64,000 bases of DNA from Bacillus sp. HMF5848 (GTDB lineage Bacteria > Bacillota > Bacilli > Bacillales > HMF5848): the NCBI RefSeq assembly GCF_003944835.1, contig NZ_RWIV01000001.1, positions 4,267,501-4,331,500 on the forward strand, read 5' to 3'. A program made the translations under genes and the position numbers. Shown here in pieces: positions 63,828 to 64,000 of this stretch. How positions within the stretch are numbered: position 1 is the first letter of the stretch; every line of letters starts with the position of its first letter. The notes below the pieces were generated by a model. That model saw only the letters and a program-made list of their open reading frames with translations, ran no database searches and was not told the origin of the DNA.

Positions 63828-64000
63828 CTATTTGGAATGAAAATCCTGTGCACTTATCCATTGGCCATTAGGCCCATCATTATCATAAAGTGCTAATTCA
63901 ATAGCACCTGGCAACACCGATTCTACCTCGTGCCAAGCATGCGGTCCGCCTAAATCTGTTTTTAGCCAGCCTGGATCCAAGGCATTTACAAGCACTCCTG
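63828..64000 (-). CDS. Short-chain dehydrogenase, C-terminal fragment at window edge
   Basis: The last 56 codons read VNALDPGWLKTDLGGPHA ... LYDNDGPNGQWIS and end at TAG 63828-63830. The VNALDPGW-x-T-D motif is typical of classical SDR enzymes just after the active site. The 5' part lies beyond 64000. Confidence 0.85.
   Translation of the reverse strand, partial: GVLVNALDPGWLKTDLGGPHAWHEVESVLPGAIELALYDNDGPNGQWISAQDFHSK

Overview
The window reads as chromosomal DNA of an endospore-forming, Gram-positive Bacillaceae bacterium. Its left half keeps the Bacillus subtilis ywh/ywg/ywf/ywd gene order: pbpG-ywhD-ywhC-ywhB, ywgA, ywfO, rsfA, lipL, pta, hemQ, gerQ, ywdK, ywdI, ung, ywdH. It also holds spore genes (rsfA, gerQ, an alpha/beta-type SASP, a CotD-like coat protein), strong AGGAGG ribosome binding sites and many intrinsic terminators. 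I see no rRNA, tRNA, CRISPR array, phage or intact insertion sequence.

Layout. 1-14.4 kb: cell wall synthesis (pbpG), a site-2 protease, a dNTPase (ywfO), an S-layer-anchored protein, lipoylation (lipL), acetate metabolism (pta), haem synthesis (hemQ) and the gerQ locus with a wrecked cwlJ in front of it. 14.8-27.8 kb: a PadR/ABC exporter cassette, pxpA, a K+ channel overlapping a small Cys protein and ung, a Zn-dependent phospholipase-like protein, spore proteins, a NiaP-like transporter, ywdH and Nnr. 28-40.6 kb: signalling genes, with two KinB-like orphan kinases, a GGDEF-EAL protein, a LacI regulator, a PilZ protein, a TerC exporter under a yybP-ykoY manganese riboswitch, and a membrane kinase/response regulator pair. 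40.7-46.7 kb: an appDFABC-type oligopeptide transporter. 47-52.7 kb: a third KinB-like kinase, a peroxiredoxin, fadH behind a FadR-like box, and a DsrE-TusA-SQR-like-DUF1641 sulfur operon. 53-64 kb: CAP lipoprotein, cytochrome P450, lipid kinase, DinG-like helicase, drug exporter, alanine/glycine symporter and two oxidoreductases.

The most important hidden item is at 48467-49051 (minus strand). A peroxiredoxin of 194 codons has one in-frame UGA exactly where the peroxidatic cysteine should be (FTFV-UGA-PTE). A perfect stem-loop with apical loop GGUC starts about 10 nt after the UGA, which fits a bacterial SECIS element. I read it as a selenocysteine peroxiredoxin (PrxU); standard gene calling would give only the C-terminal half or a pseudogene. 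The selenocysteine machinery is not in this window.

The second notable item is a family of 21-bp repeats (core TGTCGA-N4-TGCRCG) in three clusters (about 1.5-2.1, 14.6-14.7 and 60.6-61.1 kb). In two clusters, 19-bp linkers break the array so that linker spacing follows 19+21n bp (103, 82 or 40 bp). A separate interspersed repeat of about 130 bp occurs three times (8.5, 42.8 and 56.4 kb).
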